NCBI RefSeq assembly: GCF_012489685.1
Contig: NC_080042.1
Span: forward strand, 95,444,576 to 95,508,575
Direction: 5' to 3'
DNA: 64,000 nt
Origin: Lotus japonicus
Lineage: Eukaryota; Streptophyta; Magnoliopsida; Fabales; Fabaceae
Part shown: positions 47,100 to 57,358 of the stretch, in pieces
How the letters are laid out: every line of letters starts with the position of its first letter
Position numbering within the stretch: the first letter of the stretch is position 1
The notes under the pieces: generated by a model
What the model saw: only the letters and a program-made list of their open reading frames with translations
Databases searched by the model: none
Told to the model about the DNA's origin: nothing
Made by a program: the position numbers and the translations under genes

Positions 47100-48060
47100 A
47101 TAAATGATCCAACTTTTAATGAGCTCAATCTTGCTCGATTGACTTCCTGGCTACCGAAGAATATAATTGACCATGTTCTTGTAAATCCTCCAAGTAGTTT
47201 AGATACTAGTGATTCTTTGGAAACTGACCTCTGATGGATTGGTTTCCATATTATCTGCTTTATTATTTCCTACCTTTGTTCAATCCCGATAATTGCAATA
47301 GACTTTACCAGAATGTTTGAAGGTGGAAAGGACCTCAAAGAGTTAAAATGTGTTTATGGAAAGTAGCAAATGGTTTTCTCCTTACCAATGAGCTTAAAGT
47401 CTCTAGGCATATGTCGAAGATGCAGTCATGCAGCTTGTCCTCTATGTCCTGATGTTAGAGAATCTCCCCTTCCATGTCCTAAGAGAGTGCCATTTTGCTA
47501 CTGATATATGGCACTGCCTGCTCCCACCATGCTTGTTGAGCAGTTTTTTTTTATAAAAAGTTGGGGAGAGAGCAATGGCTGAATTCTAATCTATCTGATT
47601 GTATATTTTTTCATCTTAACACCCCTTGGTGTTTTATCTTTGGAATCACTTTGGATGTGATTTGGAAGTCTAGAGACGAGCTAATATTTGAAAATTTTGG
47701 TAGTTCTGTTACTGTTATTATTAGCAGAATTTCTAAACTACTCAATGACTTATAAAAGCTGGACGCCAAGGCGTTTCCTGATACCTACTCTGTCGGTAGC
47801 TTAGCAACCATGTTAAAATGGATTCCCCATGGGTTAGAATCTACACTGATGGATCCCTACTTCCCTTAAAGAATATGACAAACTGTTGAGGCATGCATCA
47901 GAGATCACAAAGGCAGACCTAGTGGGTTTTTATGTTAACTCGGGCAATTGCTCAGAGTTTTGCATGTTGAACTTTGGAGAACTATTCATTGTATCAAGAT
48001 TGCTATTTCAACAGGGTTCACAAGATTCGTAATTACATCTAACTCAGAGGTAGCTATGAG
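47100..48060 (+). pseudogene. Degenerate LINE ORF2 remnant (zf-RVT to RNase H)
   Basis: Broken frames read WKGPQRVKMCLWKVANGFLL, then CPLCPDVRESP and LRECHFATDIW (zinc-binding region after RT), then ITLDVIWKSRDELIFENFGS (the pre-RNase H linker) and VRIYTDGSLLPLK (start of RNase H). At least three frameshifts and several stops separate these pieces. Orientation is plus, opposite to the LINE fragment at 43813. Confidence 0.8.
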
Positions 48061-48169
48061 TAGTGGCGGAGCTTGAACTAAAATTTTGGAAGGGCCGATT
48101 AATTTTTTAACACAAATTCAATATATGTATTATTATATAAAATGTGTTGTGAAGTATTAGACTGATAGC

Positions 48170-48350
48170 AAGAATGTTGCCCATGTTGCAACTCCTTACC
48201 CTAAGCAGGCTGGTAAGGCAGCACCACCCAACAAGCAGCCAGTGAAGCAGCAGACTCCAAAGTCAGGTGGAGAATACAGTTGCAAGCCTTGTAACGGGTC
48301 ATTTAACACAGAAGATGCCTTAGGTTTGGCTTTTGACCTGAATAGTGAGC
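48170..48350 (+). pseudogene. HD2-type histone deacetylase fragment
   Basis: One frame reads KNVAHVATPYPKQAGKAAPP and then TPKSGGEYSCKPCNGSFNTE. It matches the C-terminal end of plant HD2 (HDT) proteins: a basic/Pro spacer followed by a C2H2 finger C-x2-C...; here the sequence decays before the two His. No upstream catalytic part, intron or stop context, so this is a 3' fragment of a processed or transduced copy. Confidence 0.75.
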
Positions 48351-48396
48351 ATGTGTCAATGTTTTTAGATTTCGGATGACTGAAAAAACAGTTTAG

Positions 48397-48626
48397 ATTT
48401 TTTTTTTATAGGTCAATGTTAGTTGTTAGTTGTTAGTAAATTAGTTCCTTCGCCAGGATTCGAATTCTGGCCGTTCACCCTGCAAATCCCTTCATTCCCT
48501 TAGCTCACCAAGTGAGCTACCCTACCCTAGTTCCTTCGTCAGGATTCGAACCCTGACCCTTCACCCTGCAAATCTCTTCCTTCCCTTAGCTCACCAAGTG
48601 ACCTACCCTCCCCCCACCCCCAAAAA
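48397..48626 (-). mobile_element. Dimeric tRNA-derived SINE with target duplication
   Basis: Inserted on the minus strand: T tract at 48398-48407, a full unit to about 48529 and a second head-only unit to about 48625. Read on the minus strand each unit has an A-box-like TAGCTCACTTGGTGAGC and a B-box-like GGTTCGAATCC or variant. The direct repeat AAAAAACAGTTTAG flanks it at 48383-48396 and 48627-48640. Confidence 0.88.
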
Positions 48627-48640
48627 AAAAAACAGTTTAG

Positions 48641-49179
48641 GTGATTTGCAAAAGCTGGACACTCAGTTTTGAGGTTATTATTCAACTTGGATTTATCAAA
48701 AAATGAAGTATTCTTTAAAAATGCTCATTCATTTATTAAACAATAAGTTCAATGGAGCAGATCTAATGGAGTCTATAATAAGCTATGAGCCATTGCAAAA
48801 AAGACCCACTTATCTATTTATTTGATATAAACAAAAGGTAGTTCAGTAAAAAAAAATCTGCATGGAAGGTATTAGAAATCTCACCAATGATTCCATTAAA
48901 TAATGTTAGATATATTCGAAACTATATCATCAATATCTTAAAAATTTATAACACCAAAACGGCAAAACACTAGATTGAAAATGTTTAAATATAACACCCA
49001 TACTTGTAGGAGGATGTAACATTACTCTTTTCACACTTTTCATGAAGTTGAAAAGGTAATTAACTGATCATTAGGATACTGATAAGTTGTCGACCACACA
49101 TTGATGTGTAAGATTCCATTCAATTTTTATTACAAGAAAATTGGGCGTGGTTGGAATAAACATAATGGGAGTGTGATTC
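48641..49179. other. AT-rich intergenic, downstream of UGT gene
   Basis: Nothing recognised apart from the probable UGT 3' UTR close to 49179. Confidence 0.5.
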
Positions 49180-50655
49180 TTATGGCAAGGCAAACGCAGG
49201 CATGGTGGCAAAGCGAAGTTGTTGAATCAAAGCAGTCAAGTGAGAGTGAGATGATCCGTTGTCTTGCACGGCTGTCCTGGCCACCTGTGCAAGTTTGTGT
49301 GCTCTGTTTCTGAATGACTCTGCTTCTTCCTGTACCATTATACGATTGATTGCCCTCTCAACAGCGGAACTTGTTATGCTATCATCCCCCACAACTCTAG
49401 CCCATTTCTTCACACCAACTGGGACTCCAATTTCAAGGATATCAGTCACAAGTTTTTCATTGTAAAATTGCTCTGCGGACACAGGCCAAGTCACCATGGG
49501 CACCCCTGCTGACACTGCTTCTAGTGTGGAATTCCATCCGCAGTGTGTCACGAATCCCCCAACAGCTTCATGGTCCAGAATCAACACTTGTGGTGCCCAG
49601 CCCCTGATAATTACTCCCCTGCCTTCCATTCTTCTCTCAAACCCTTCCGGCAACCACTCTTGAACTTGATCGGTCCTCCTCACAACCCATATGAATTGTT
49701 GTCCGGATGCCTCAAGTCCTGTCGCTATTTCTTTCAACTGAGTTTCACTGAAGTTCGTCATACTTCCAAAGCAAACGTACACCACTGACTTGGGTTTCTG
49801 AGAGTCAAGCCACTTCAACAACACTCCTTCCTTCATTGAACCTCTCTTGGCCTTGTGCTTGTCCTCCCCACCACGACATAGAGAAACCGGGCCTATGTAC
49901 CACGCTTTCCTTCCCTGCACCTCGTCGTAATAATCTGCGTAGATCTGCTCAAGTTCATAAAAGCTGTTAACAACCACTCCGAAGCTCGTGACCTCTGATT
50001 CCTTGATAGCCTTCACTATTCTTGACCTTGAGGATTCAGCTTCTTCATCGTCGCTTTTAACGTAATCAGGCAAAGCATTCCTTGTCATTGTTATCTCCTT
50101 GGCACCGGGAAGATGAGGAATCACAAAGGGCTCTGAATCAGAAGAAACAATATTCTCCTTCTTGTGAGGCTCGTAGAGGCGGATGCATTCTGCAGCACAC
50201 AAGGAGAACACACCAGTGCCGTGAAAGACGATCCTTGGGATATTGAATTTAGCAGCAGAATCAGTTGCCCAAGGGAAGAAAGCACTGGCAATAAGGCAAT
50301 CTGGATGTTCTTGGAGGAGGAGGTGTTCCAAGGGGCCTTGTAGCATTGTCGTTGCCTTGAGGAAGTTAGGAATCATGGCCGAGGAGGGGACTAAATCTGG
50401 ATTCTCGCATCCTTCGGGCAAGCCAGCCTCTGCACACGGGAATTTGATGGTTCGGATTTGTATATTGGCATGAGTTCCTTCATCTTCTCCTCCTTCTTGT
50501 ATTGTCCTAGAAATAGTAGGTGCGTTCAGGGGGGTGGTAACTATAGTTGCCCTCACCCCTCTTCTTGTAGCGAAGAGTGTGGCCATATCACTCATGGGTA
50601 TCATGTGTCCATGACCCAGAAAGGGAAAGAACAATATGTGTAGTTCTTGATCCAT
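49180..50655 (-). CDS. UDP-glycosyltransferase, UGT73-like (family 1)
   Basis: A single-exon 491-residue protein starting MDQELHILFF at 50655. An upstream in-frame TTG is not a start. The N-terminal acceptor domain contains FLGHGHMIPMSDMA with catalytic His17. The C-terminal domain holds a 44-residue PSPG box from Trp353 (WAPQVLILDHEAVGGFVTHC) to Gln396 (SAEQ); a final Gln usually goes with UDP-glucose. HGTGVFSLCAAE and WAPQVLIL fit the UGT73 group, which glycosylates triterpenoids, flavonoids, hormones and xenobiotics. The position that is normally the catalytic Asp (ADMFFPWAT in relatives) reads ASAFFPWAT, with Ser124. The acceptor cannot be deduced. A TATA-like TTAAATAA lies about 80-90 bp upstream on the minus strand. 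Confidence 0.93.
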   Translation of the reverse strand: MDQELHILFFPFLGHGHMIPMSDMATLFATRRGVRATIVTTPLNAPTISRTIQEGGEDEGTHANIQIRTIKFPCAEAGLPEGCENPDLVPSSAMIPNFLKATTMLQGPLEHLLLQEHPDCLIASAFFPWATDSAAKFNIPRIVFHGTGVFSLCAAECIRLYEPHKKENIVSSDSEPFVIPHLPGAKEITMTRNALPDYVKSDDEEAESSRSRIVKAIKESEVTSFGVVVNSFYELEQIYADYYDEVQGRKAWYIGPVSLCRGGEDKHKAKRGSMKEGVLLKWLDSQKPKSVVYVCFGSMTNFSETQLKEIATGLEASGQQFIWVVRRTDQVQEWLPEGFERRMEGRGVIIRGWAPQVLILDHEAVGGFVTHCGWNSTLEAVSAGVPMVTWPVSAEQFYNEKLVTDILEIGVPVGVKKWARVVGDDSITSSAVERAINRIMVQEEAESFRNRAHKLAQVARTAVQDNGSSHSHLTALIQQLRFATMPAFALP

Positions 50656-51164
50656 CAACCTTAGATCAGATCAGATGTTGCACTTTCTTGCACTAACAAC
50701 AAATACACACACAACACACAACGAGGAAGCTGCGCGCTTATTTAACTAAGCTCCATCCCACTAGCATACTTTCTAAGTATACTGAAGAATCCTTCAATTA
50801 TTCCCAAAATTGATGCCTTTTTTATTATTATTTTAAAATACAAGAGCAATTATTTAGTTAGTCTTGGTCAAAAAACTGAACGGCTTGTCGTTTCCCCTTA
50901 TGATATTATTAATTTATTAGTGTATTGTTTTTTATATTATTATCAGCACATGTTCGTAGAATTCATAAGCCCTTACGTCATGCCAAGCCTTAAAAAATAA
51001 AAATATTATTCACCTTTGGACAACAAAACCGCAAGATATAATTAATTAACACGCGGTTTTGAATTCAACTTAGTGTTTGCACTTTGGAATCCACCTGTAG
51101 TGTTCTTGTCTGAATAGTGTGATGTATTGGACTAATGTAGTGGGTAGTATTTTTCAGACTTATA
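50656..51164. other. UGT promoter and intergenic DNA
   Basis: AT-rich with (AC)-rich leader near 50700. No other feature seen. Confidence 0.5.
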
Positions 51165-51467
51165 CTTAAATAAGTATTTGATCCCTAACCTTTACCTCTG
51201 TTTTGGTATTGGTCTCTTATCGGAGTAAACGTGGAGACAATTTCTTTTTTTTAAATTAATTAGATTTTTTTAATTTAAATAAAAAATTAAATTGACGTGG
51301 TCATGCCACATGGGTCACCGGAGCTCCGGCGTTGACCCAAAATAGTTGTGGGACTAAAACCAAGCCTTTGGTCGAAGGTTAATGACGATTATCGACATTT
51401 ATTCCGATGAGGGACCAATACCAAAACATAGAGGTAAATGTTAGAGACCAAATACTTAATTGAGCCT
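51165..51467. mobile_element. MITE with about 60-bp terminal inverted repeats (MULE-type)
   Basis: AAGTATTTGATCCCTAAC near 51172 is mirrored by AAGTATTTGGTCTCTAAC inverted near 51457. The complementarity continues through TTTTGGTATTGGTC and the next 20 bp or so. The interior includes CACCGGAGCTCCGGCG, echoing the subterminal motif of the 24413-25833 element. A clean target duplication was not identified. Confidence 0.65.
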
Positions 51468-51604
51468 ATTTTTTATTCTTTTTACATCGGAAAGGTGTAC
51501 TAATAGGTAGTATTTGAGTTTGGCTAATCTAAGAATTTATCGTGTACAGTAATGTTAGATTTTCGACCAAAATAAACATGAATTATACCGGTTTATGATC
51601 ATTA

Positions 51605-52980
51605 GAGAAACTCCAACGCAGGTTGCTTAACCTGGTTGGAGAAAATAAGCAACGTTGCTTATTTTTTACTTCCATTGGAGCTTGATGACCTGTCGTTGCT
51701 AGTTGCCAAAAGCTAAGCAATGTTGCTTAAATAAGCAACGCTCCTTAACTTGCTGCTAGTTAAAAAAAACATTTTCTCTCTCAACCAGCAACAGAATTCT
51801 CGTTAAAAGAAGAGGGAAGCAAAAATTATTGAAGAGGCAGAAGCAACAAACACAGAAAACCCAGAAGAGGTCCCAAACAGAATTAAAAATTTCAGAAATT
51901 TATTCCAGAATAGAAGGGAGATGAGCACAAATTTAATAAATTCAAAATACAAATGGTTGAAAGTCCCAAACAGGAACAAACAAATTAAAAAAAAATTACA
52001 GAAATTTTTTATCTGGGTGAAGGAAGACATGGAGGCACTGCACAGAGGCCATTGAAGCTGTGCATGTCACCGATTTGGCCATTGAAGCTGTGCATGACAC
52101 TAATTTGGACCACTAAACCTCTGATTTTGCTACCTCTGGGTTGGGAATCTCCGATCCGTGTTCTGATCTGTTCTCTGAACCACCGATCTGGGTGAAACGA
52201 AGTTGAAGGCAAGGCATGTGAGTCTGAGAATCGGAAAGGGGCGTGAGTATCAGAAACCCTCTGATCTGAGTGAAGAAGAACGCGGTTTGGGGCGTGAGTC
52301 TGAGGAAGGGAGAACCTTCGATTGAGACTGAGAGAGAGAAAGGGAAGAACGTGAGTATGAGAAAGCCTCTGATCTGAGTGAAGAGGGCGAAGGAAGGTTG
52401 AGGTTGAATGAAGACAGTGAATGGAGTTTGAGAGGAATAGAGGAGCGTGTGAATGAGTAGTGATGATGGAGTGAAACAGCTGAGTGATTTGTGGATATTT
52501 AGGTTTTAGTTTTAATTGGGGATAAAAGAATGGACATTAACCATAATGGATTTTTTTGTGAAGGGCTGAATGGATCAATGGATTTTGGCCCAAATTAAGA
52601 AAAAAAATCAGTTGATTTGTTATACTTTTATATTTGAATTTCTGATGCACCAAAAATTCAACTTTTTTAGCATGATTTAAAATCAGGTAAGTTTTTTTTT
52701 TATACATAAAATCAGGTTAATTGAAAGATTAGATAATATAATTGAAATATTATATTGTTATAAATATTTAAATTTAAATTTAAATCATGTTTAAGAGGAA
52801 ATAAAAAATATAAATATGTGAGGTATAGTAGGGCCCAACTAAAAGTAAAAATAAGCAACCGTGCACTTGAGTGAATTCTGCATGGGTTGCTTATGAGTTG
52901 CTTAAATCCTATGTGGCAGTCTGGGCCCACCAGAATAGCATTTAAGCAACCCAATAAGCAACCATGCATTGGAGATGCTC
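51605..52980. mobile_element. PIF/Harbinger-like element C (1376 bp)
   Basis: Inverted ends GAGAAACTCCAACGC and GAGCATCTCCAATGC with the 3-bp duplication TTA (51602-51604, 52981-52983). The subterminal regions repeat GTTGCTTA/TAAGCAAC. The centre (52020-52450) is purine-rich and contains CTCTGATCTGAGTGAAGA twice. No transposase. Same architecture as elements A and B. Confidence 0.8.
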
Positions 52981-52983
52981 TTA

Positions 52984-54499
52984 TAATTTTTAAAGTATTT
53001 AAAAAAAAAACATTTTCCCGGTGGTTTGGGAAAGCTTAATAGACTTTCATAAAAATGTTTTATTTTACCGAGATCTAAAATCCAAGTAAACTTATTTCTA
53101 CTCTTCTCATTTAGGCGCCGTAAAAAATAAGACTATGTATGTATGTCGATTAGTGATCGTGCACTTTTAAATATGTGTAAGTACTCTTATTAGTATGGAC
53201 TTGTAGCATTTTTTAAAATCGTTACATCAAGTAATATTGATCCGGATAAGACAATTATGAGCGATAAAACTCACTCTAACAAATATTTAATGTATTTGCA
53301 TTCACAAAAATTTAGACCTGAAACCTCAACTTAAATTAGAACAATCACATGTCAATTGATCTACGTGTTTGATAATACCTATTTATATATTATGTATTAT
53401 TGTGTAACAAAATATATTTTATAAAGTGAGAAAATTATCAATACACCTATAATCCTCTGACTATATCGTCCCCTCTCCCACAAATTTACAAGTATTTGCT
53501 TTATTTACAATTTTTAAAAAACTAACCAATTGTTATGACCATAATCTTGAATTTGAGATAGCTTTGGTTTGGATGTGAAGAGGTGAGTGTTGAACTTCAG
53601 TTGTGTGACAAGTATCTTGGTGTGATGTGAAGTTTGGAGCCTTGATTAAGAAAGAGCGCGAAAAAATCTGATTGTTGGGAGTGCTTTGAAGAAAGTTAGG
53701 TTCGAGCGAAAAAAAAATTAAATAGCTAAAGGACTTCGAGAAACACTTAGAACACTAAGGTAGATTTTGTCAAGGTAAGTGAGAATTGTTCCAAGCAATT
53801 CGAAACACTTGATTCGAAATCACGTGAAGAATTTGGAGCTCAAGACCGCAACTAGAATCTCCTACTTACAAAACCCATGATCTCAAGGATCTGGAAGCTT
53901 CGCACGCCAAATTGTCCCACAACCACGTTGGAAGCAGTTACCAGAACGTTGAGGATTAAGTCTAGGTGGGTACAATGCCTGGAGGCAATGGTTTGAGGAG
54001 AGATAAGTCAAGCCATGACAAGGAACTTATATTAGACAATTTCTTTTGATTTTACTTTAATCCATATGATTAGTAGTTTATGTGAACTCAAGCATGATAA
54101 GTAGACTAATGTAATTTAGAAAAAAGGTTGGACACCAGAGCATTAACACTCTAATCACCCACACTTCGATCACACAGACATGCGGCTACACGAGTTTATG
54201 TATCAGAGTTCCATCCACATTTTTTCTTTTTTTTTCCACCGCAGTCTGATCACGAGTTGTCCCCAGACAACTTCATGGTCTTCTAACTTGTTTTTGACAA
54301 AACTTGACATTTTGAACCACGTTTCGAAAACTCAAGCCCTAGGATAACTAATAAACCATTAAATAAAAAGATCCCACACTCCAAGATTTAATCCAAGTCC
54401 TAGATTGCTCTTTGGATCCATTTGTTTGTGCAGGAAACAACAGACACAATTTCCCGCATATATATATATATATATATAACCGATCATGTGACGTGTCAC
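52984..54499. other. Intergenic, no supported gene
   Basis: AT-rich; (AT)n near 54459-54478. I looked for LTR ends around 53530-54060, where the composition becomes more balanced, and found none. Confidence 0.5.
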
Positions 54500-57358
54500 C
54501 TACTAGAGGAGTAGTACCGTGGATTTTTCTCTTTTTATATAAGATGATCATTAAATTAACTACTATGTCCCTTTACAATACTTACTAAACGTAATCATAA
54601 TGTAAATGATTCTTTGGTTGTGATCATATGTATCTAACTGTTCATTATAATTAATTTCAACAATCATGCCAAATTCAGTTTCAAAAAAAGGATAGCCAAA
54701 TTCATACTTGGGCACTGTCATAGAAGATATAAGGCAACAAACTACTCTATTAGCATATCTGTGTCTGAAACACTAATTATTCAGCTCACCAATTAGCAAA
54801 GTGCTCTATATTACACCCTGATCAAGAGTGGATAGAAGAGTCACGAGGTGTATTTCCTCTATTATTGACTCGGATCTCCCACTGAGCCACTTTAATGAAT
54901 GCATTCATATATTTGACTTTAAAAGAAAAAACTTCAACATTTGTGACCATATTGAACAAAACAAATTTCTCAAAACGCTAAATTTTGGCCGTAACCCGGT
55001 CCTTCAATTCAAGCAAAGCATCTTCAAAGCATTTGGCAAGAAACTCAGGGTCGGGGATGATGTCTTTGGCCACCTGCACTTGCATGTCTGCCCTTCCAGC
55101 ATAGCTCACCATATTCAAAATCAGTGCCTACAATTAATACAACCACCCACAAATCAATCACGATTGATATGTTAGTAATGCTTAAAGCTAAGTTTAGGGG
55201 CAGTCAGTACATGAGGCAGGGCTGAATTATTTGCCCTTAAGAACGTTATAGGATTGTCTCCGATCATAATCTCCTCTTGTGGTCCAACAACATTTGAGAT
55301 TGTAAAGCTTGTGTTGCAGATTATCCGGTAATTTAGAAAGCTGGCAGACTGCAATTTAAAAAATAACATTATATGTTTGCAGGGTATAAATGATATAATA
55401 GTTTTAAGGATGAATTACAGGATGCTGCACCTTTGGACCAAAAGTTGACATTATCAAATCTCCAATTCTGTATGAGAAATGAGCCTCCAAAGATTGCTTC
55501 TTTCTGTCAATCATTTTTTTGGCTCTCTTCAAATATTCTAGAGGATCTGAATTGCTGCTTCTATGATAGTATATAGGCAGTAGAATAACACCGAATTTGT
55601 TACCCCACCTTGCTACTGAATTGCTTCTCATCAAATTGGGCAAATCCTGAACAGTAACAGTAACAGCCACTTTTATCCATATTATTTACAAATTGTAAAA
55701 ACACAGATAGTCAAGGAAAGTAAAATTGGGCAGAGTAGACCTGCAATCCTGACTGCTTCCTTAGGTTGACCATAGCTAATCCTGTTAGCTGAATTCCATC
55801 TCGCAGCCCTTACAGAAAACATTATTGTTTAATTAGTCATGGTTATATGTATGTCCATGACGCTTGTGGCTGTGTATGAATTATATTAGAAAGAGAAGCT
55901 GTGTGTGTATTGGTAAATCAAATGATTTTTTACCACTAGGCTCACGTAAGTCCAGGTATCTTGATATCCCAGATGATATGATTGCAAATAGAACATCATT
56001 TACGGTCTACACTAGAGAATAACAAAAATCAGCAACCACCATAACCGAAACTAGTACACAAAAATTAAATATCAATCTATGCTTGAAGTTGACAAACAGA
56101 AGCCAGCCTGTATAAATTGGAATGATTCTTCACGTTTTCTATCATATATGATATTACAGAGAAATGTGAAAAACGTGAGTCATTTGTGGAAAGTGAAAGA
56201 AACATTACAGTACTAAATAGGAAAGAGGAGGAAGTTGTGTTTCCCATGAAGGTTATCTTCAGCATATCTCTAATCATATTTTCAATCATATCTTTAGTTA
56301 ATGTGGGATATTGTATTGGTGAGAATAACTGAATATATCAAAAGATGATAGGAAAATAAAAGTATTATTATACTTTCTGAATAAATTATTCACTTTGAAA
56401 TTTGCAGTGCTTATCAGTTGACACTTATTTTAGTTAAAAGTTTTTATGGTCAAATCTTGTTTTAGATAATCAAATTAAATTTGGTAAAAAGAAATTAATA
56501 GGGGTTAAATTGAATTAAAAAAAAAAAAGAACTGAATGAGCATAAGTTAAGTAAAATGATTTGAATGCAGTGAAAAAGGAGAAGGGAAGGGGTTACCGCA
56601 TTAGGAACAACGGCCTTGACAGTTTTCATGTCTTCCAAGGAAAAGGAAGCAGTAGCCATCTTCCTTGGCCAGAGCTCAACCCCAGCGCCTCCGGTAATGG
56701 GGGATTTGCAGTCACGAATCCAAAGACACTTGACGATAAATTGAATGGCATAGATACAGGAGAAGCAGATGGTGAGCAGGAGATCCTTGAAGCTGAAATT
56801 GGTCCTCTTGACGGAATGAGGGTTTGATATGACAGGGAGGGCGTGAGGATCTTGGACCTTTCTGCAGCCGGCGAGGAGCATCGACATCAATGAAATCCCA
56901 TCCCCGAGGGAGTGGTGGATTCGAAATATGACGCACTTGTGAGCCATCAGGATATGGATTTCCCACAAGGGTTTGTCCATGCTTATGGTCGCCGTGCATA
57001 AATCGGCGAGGTAGTCATTGATGGCTGATGAATGATCGGAAAGTGGGTCATGAATGACGGTGAGGTGGTTGTCAATGTGAATTTGGGTAGGGCGCCAGTG
57101 CTCAACTCCTCGATGATCACGGACCATGAGACTGGTGAACCTTGGGTGTTTGAGCATGACTGAGTCACTGATTTGAGATTTGACTGAGTCAATATCGATA
57201 GGGTTCTTGAGACCTAAAACGCAGTGGATTATTTGGTTCATTTCTGGCTGCAAGAACAGCCTTCCCGCGGGGGTTAGAGGTTCATCCCCCATTCTGCTAT
57301 GCCTATGCGAGAGAAGAATCAGATAGATTCTGCTATATTCAAATTCAACCCTCCCTCT
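54500..57358 (-). repeat. WSD tandem duplication, copy 1 (2859 bp)
   Basis: Begins CTACTAGAGGAGTAGTAC at 54500 and ends CAACCCTCCCTCT at 57358; copy 2 occupies 58633-61495. The offset is exactly 4133 from 54500 to beyond 56047 and changes later through small indels. Confidence 0.93.
54978..57292 (-). CDS. WSD-type wax ester synthase/diacylglycerol acyltransferase, copy 1
   Basis: Six exons on the minus strand: 57292-56597, 56006-55934, 55808-55741, 55646-55431, 55348-55211, 55127-54978; 1341 bp, 446 residues, in frame. The active-site motif HHxxxDG is present as IHHSLGDGIS (His126-His127, Asp131), preceded by SMDKPLW. Then a hydrophobic segment (LLLTICFSCIYAIQFIV), the NDV motif in TVNDVLFAIISSGISRYLD, and later FTISNVVGPQEE and MVSYAGRADMQV. 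These enzymes esterify fatty alcohols or diacylglycerol with acyl-CoA to make wax esters (cuticle, stress) and usually sit on the ER. I chose the ATG at 57292; an upstream in-frame codon would add a Pro-rich leader absent from copy 2. Confidence 0.9.

Noticed and set aside
48064..48110. TAGTGGCGGAGCTTGAA as a hAT element start
   Set aside because: It resembles a hAT terminus but I find no matching inverted end or TSD within the next kilobase; probably a stranded end.
53530..54060. Possible solo LTR
   Set aside because: Balanced composition suggested a repeat, but no TG...CA ends with a flanking duplication could be found.
54828..55175. 115-codon plus-strand frame repeated at 58961-59308
   Set aside because: Antisense shadow of the last WSD exon and 3' UTR, repeated only because the locus is duplicated.
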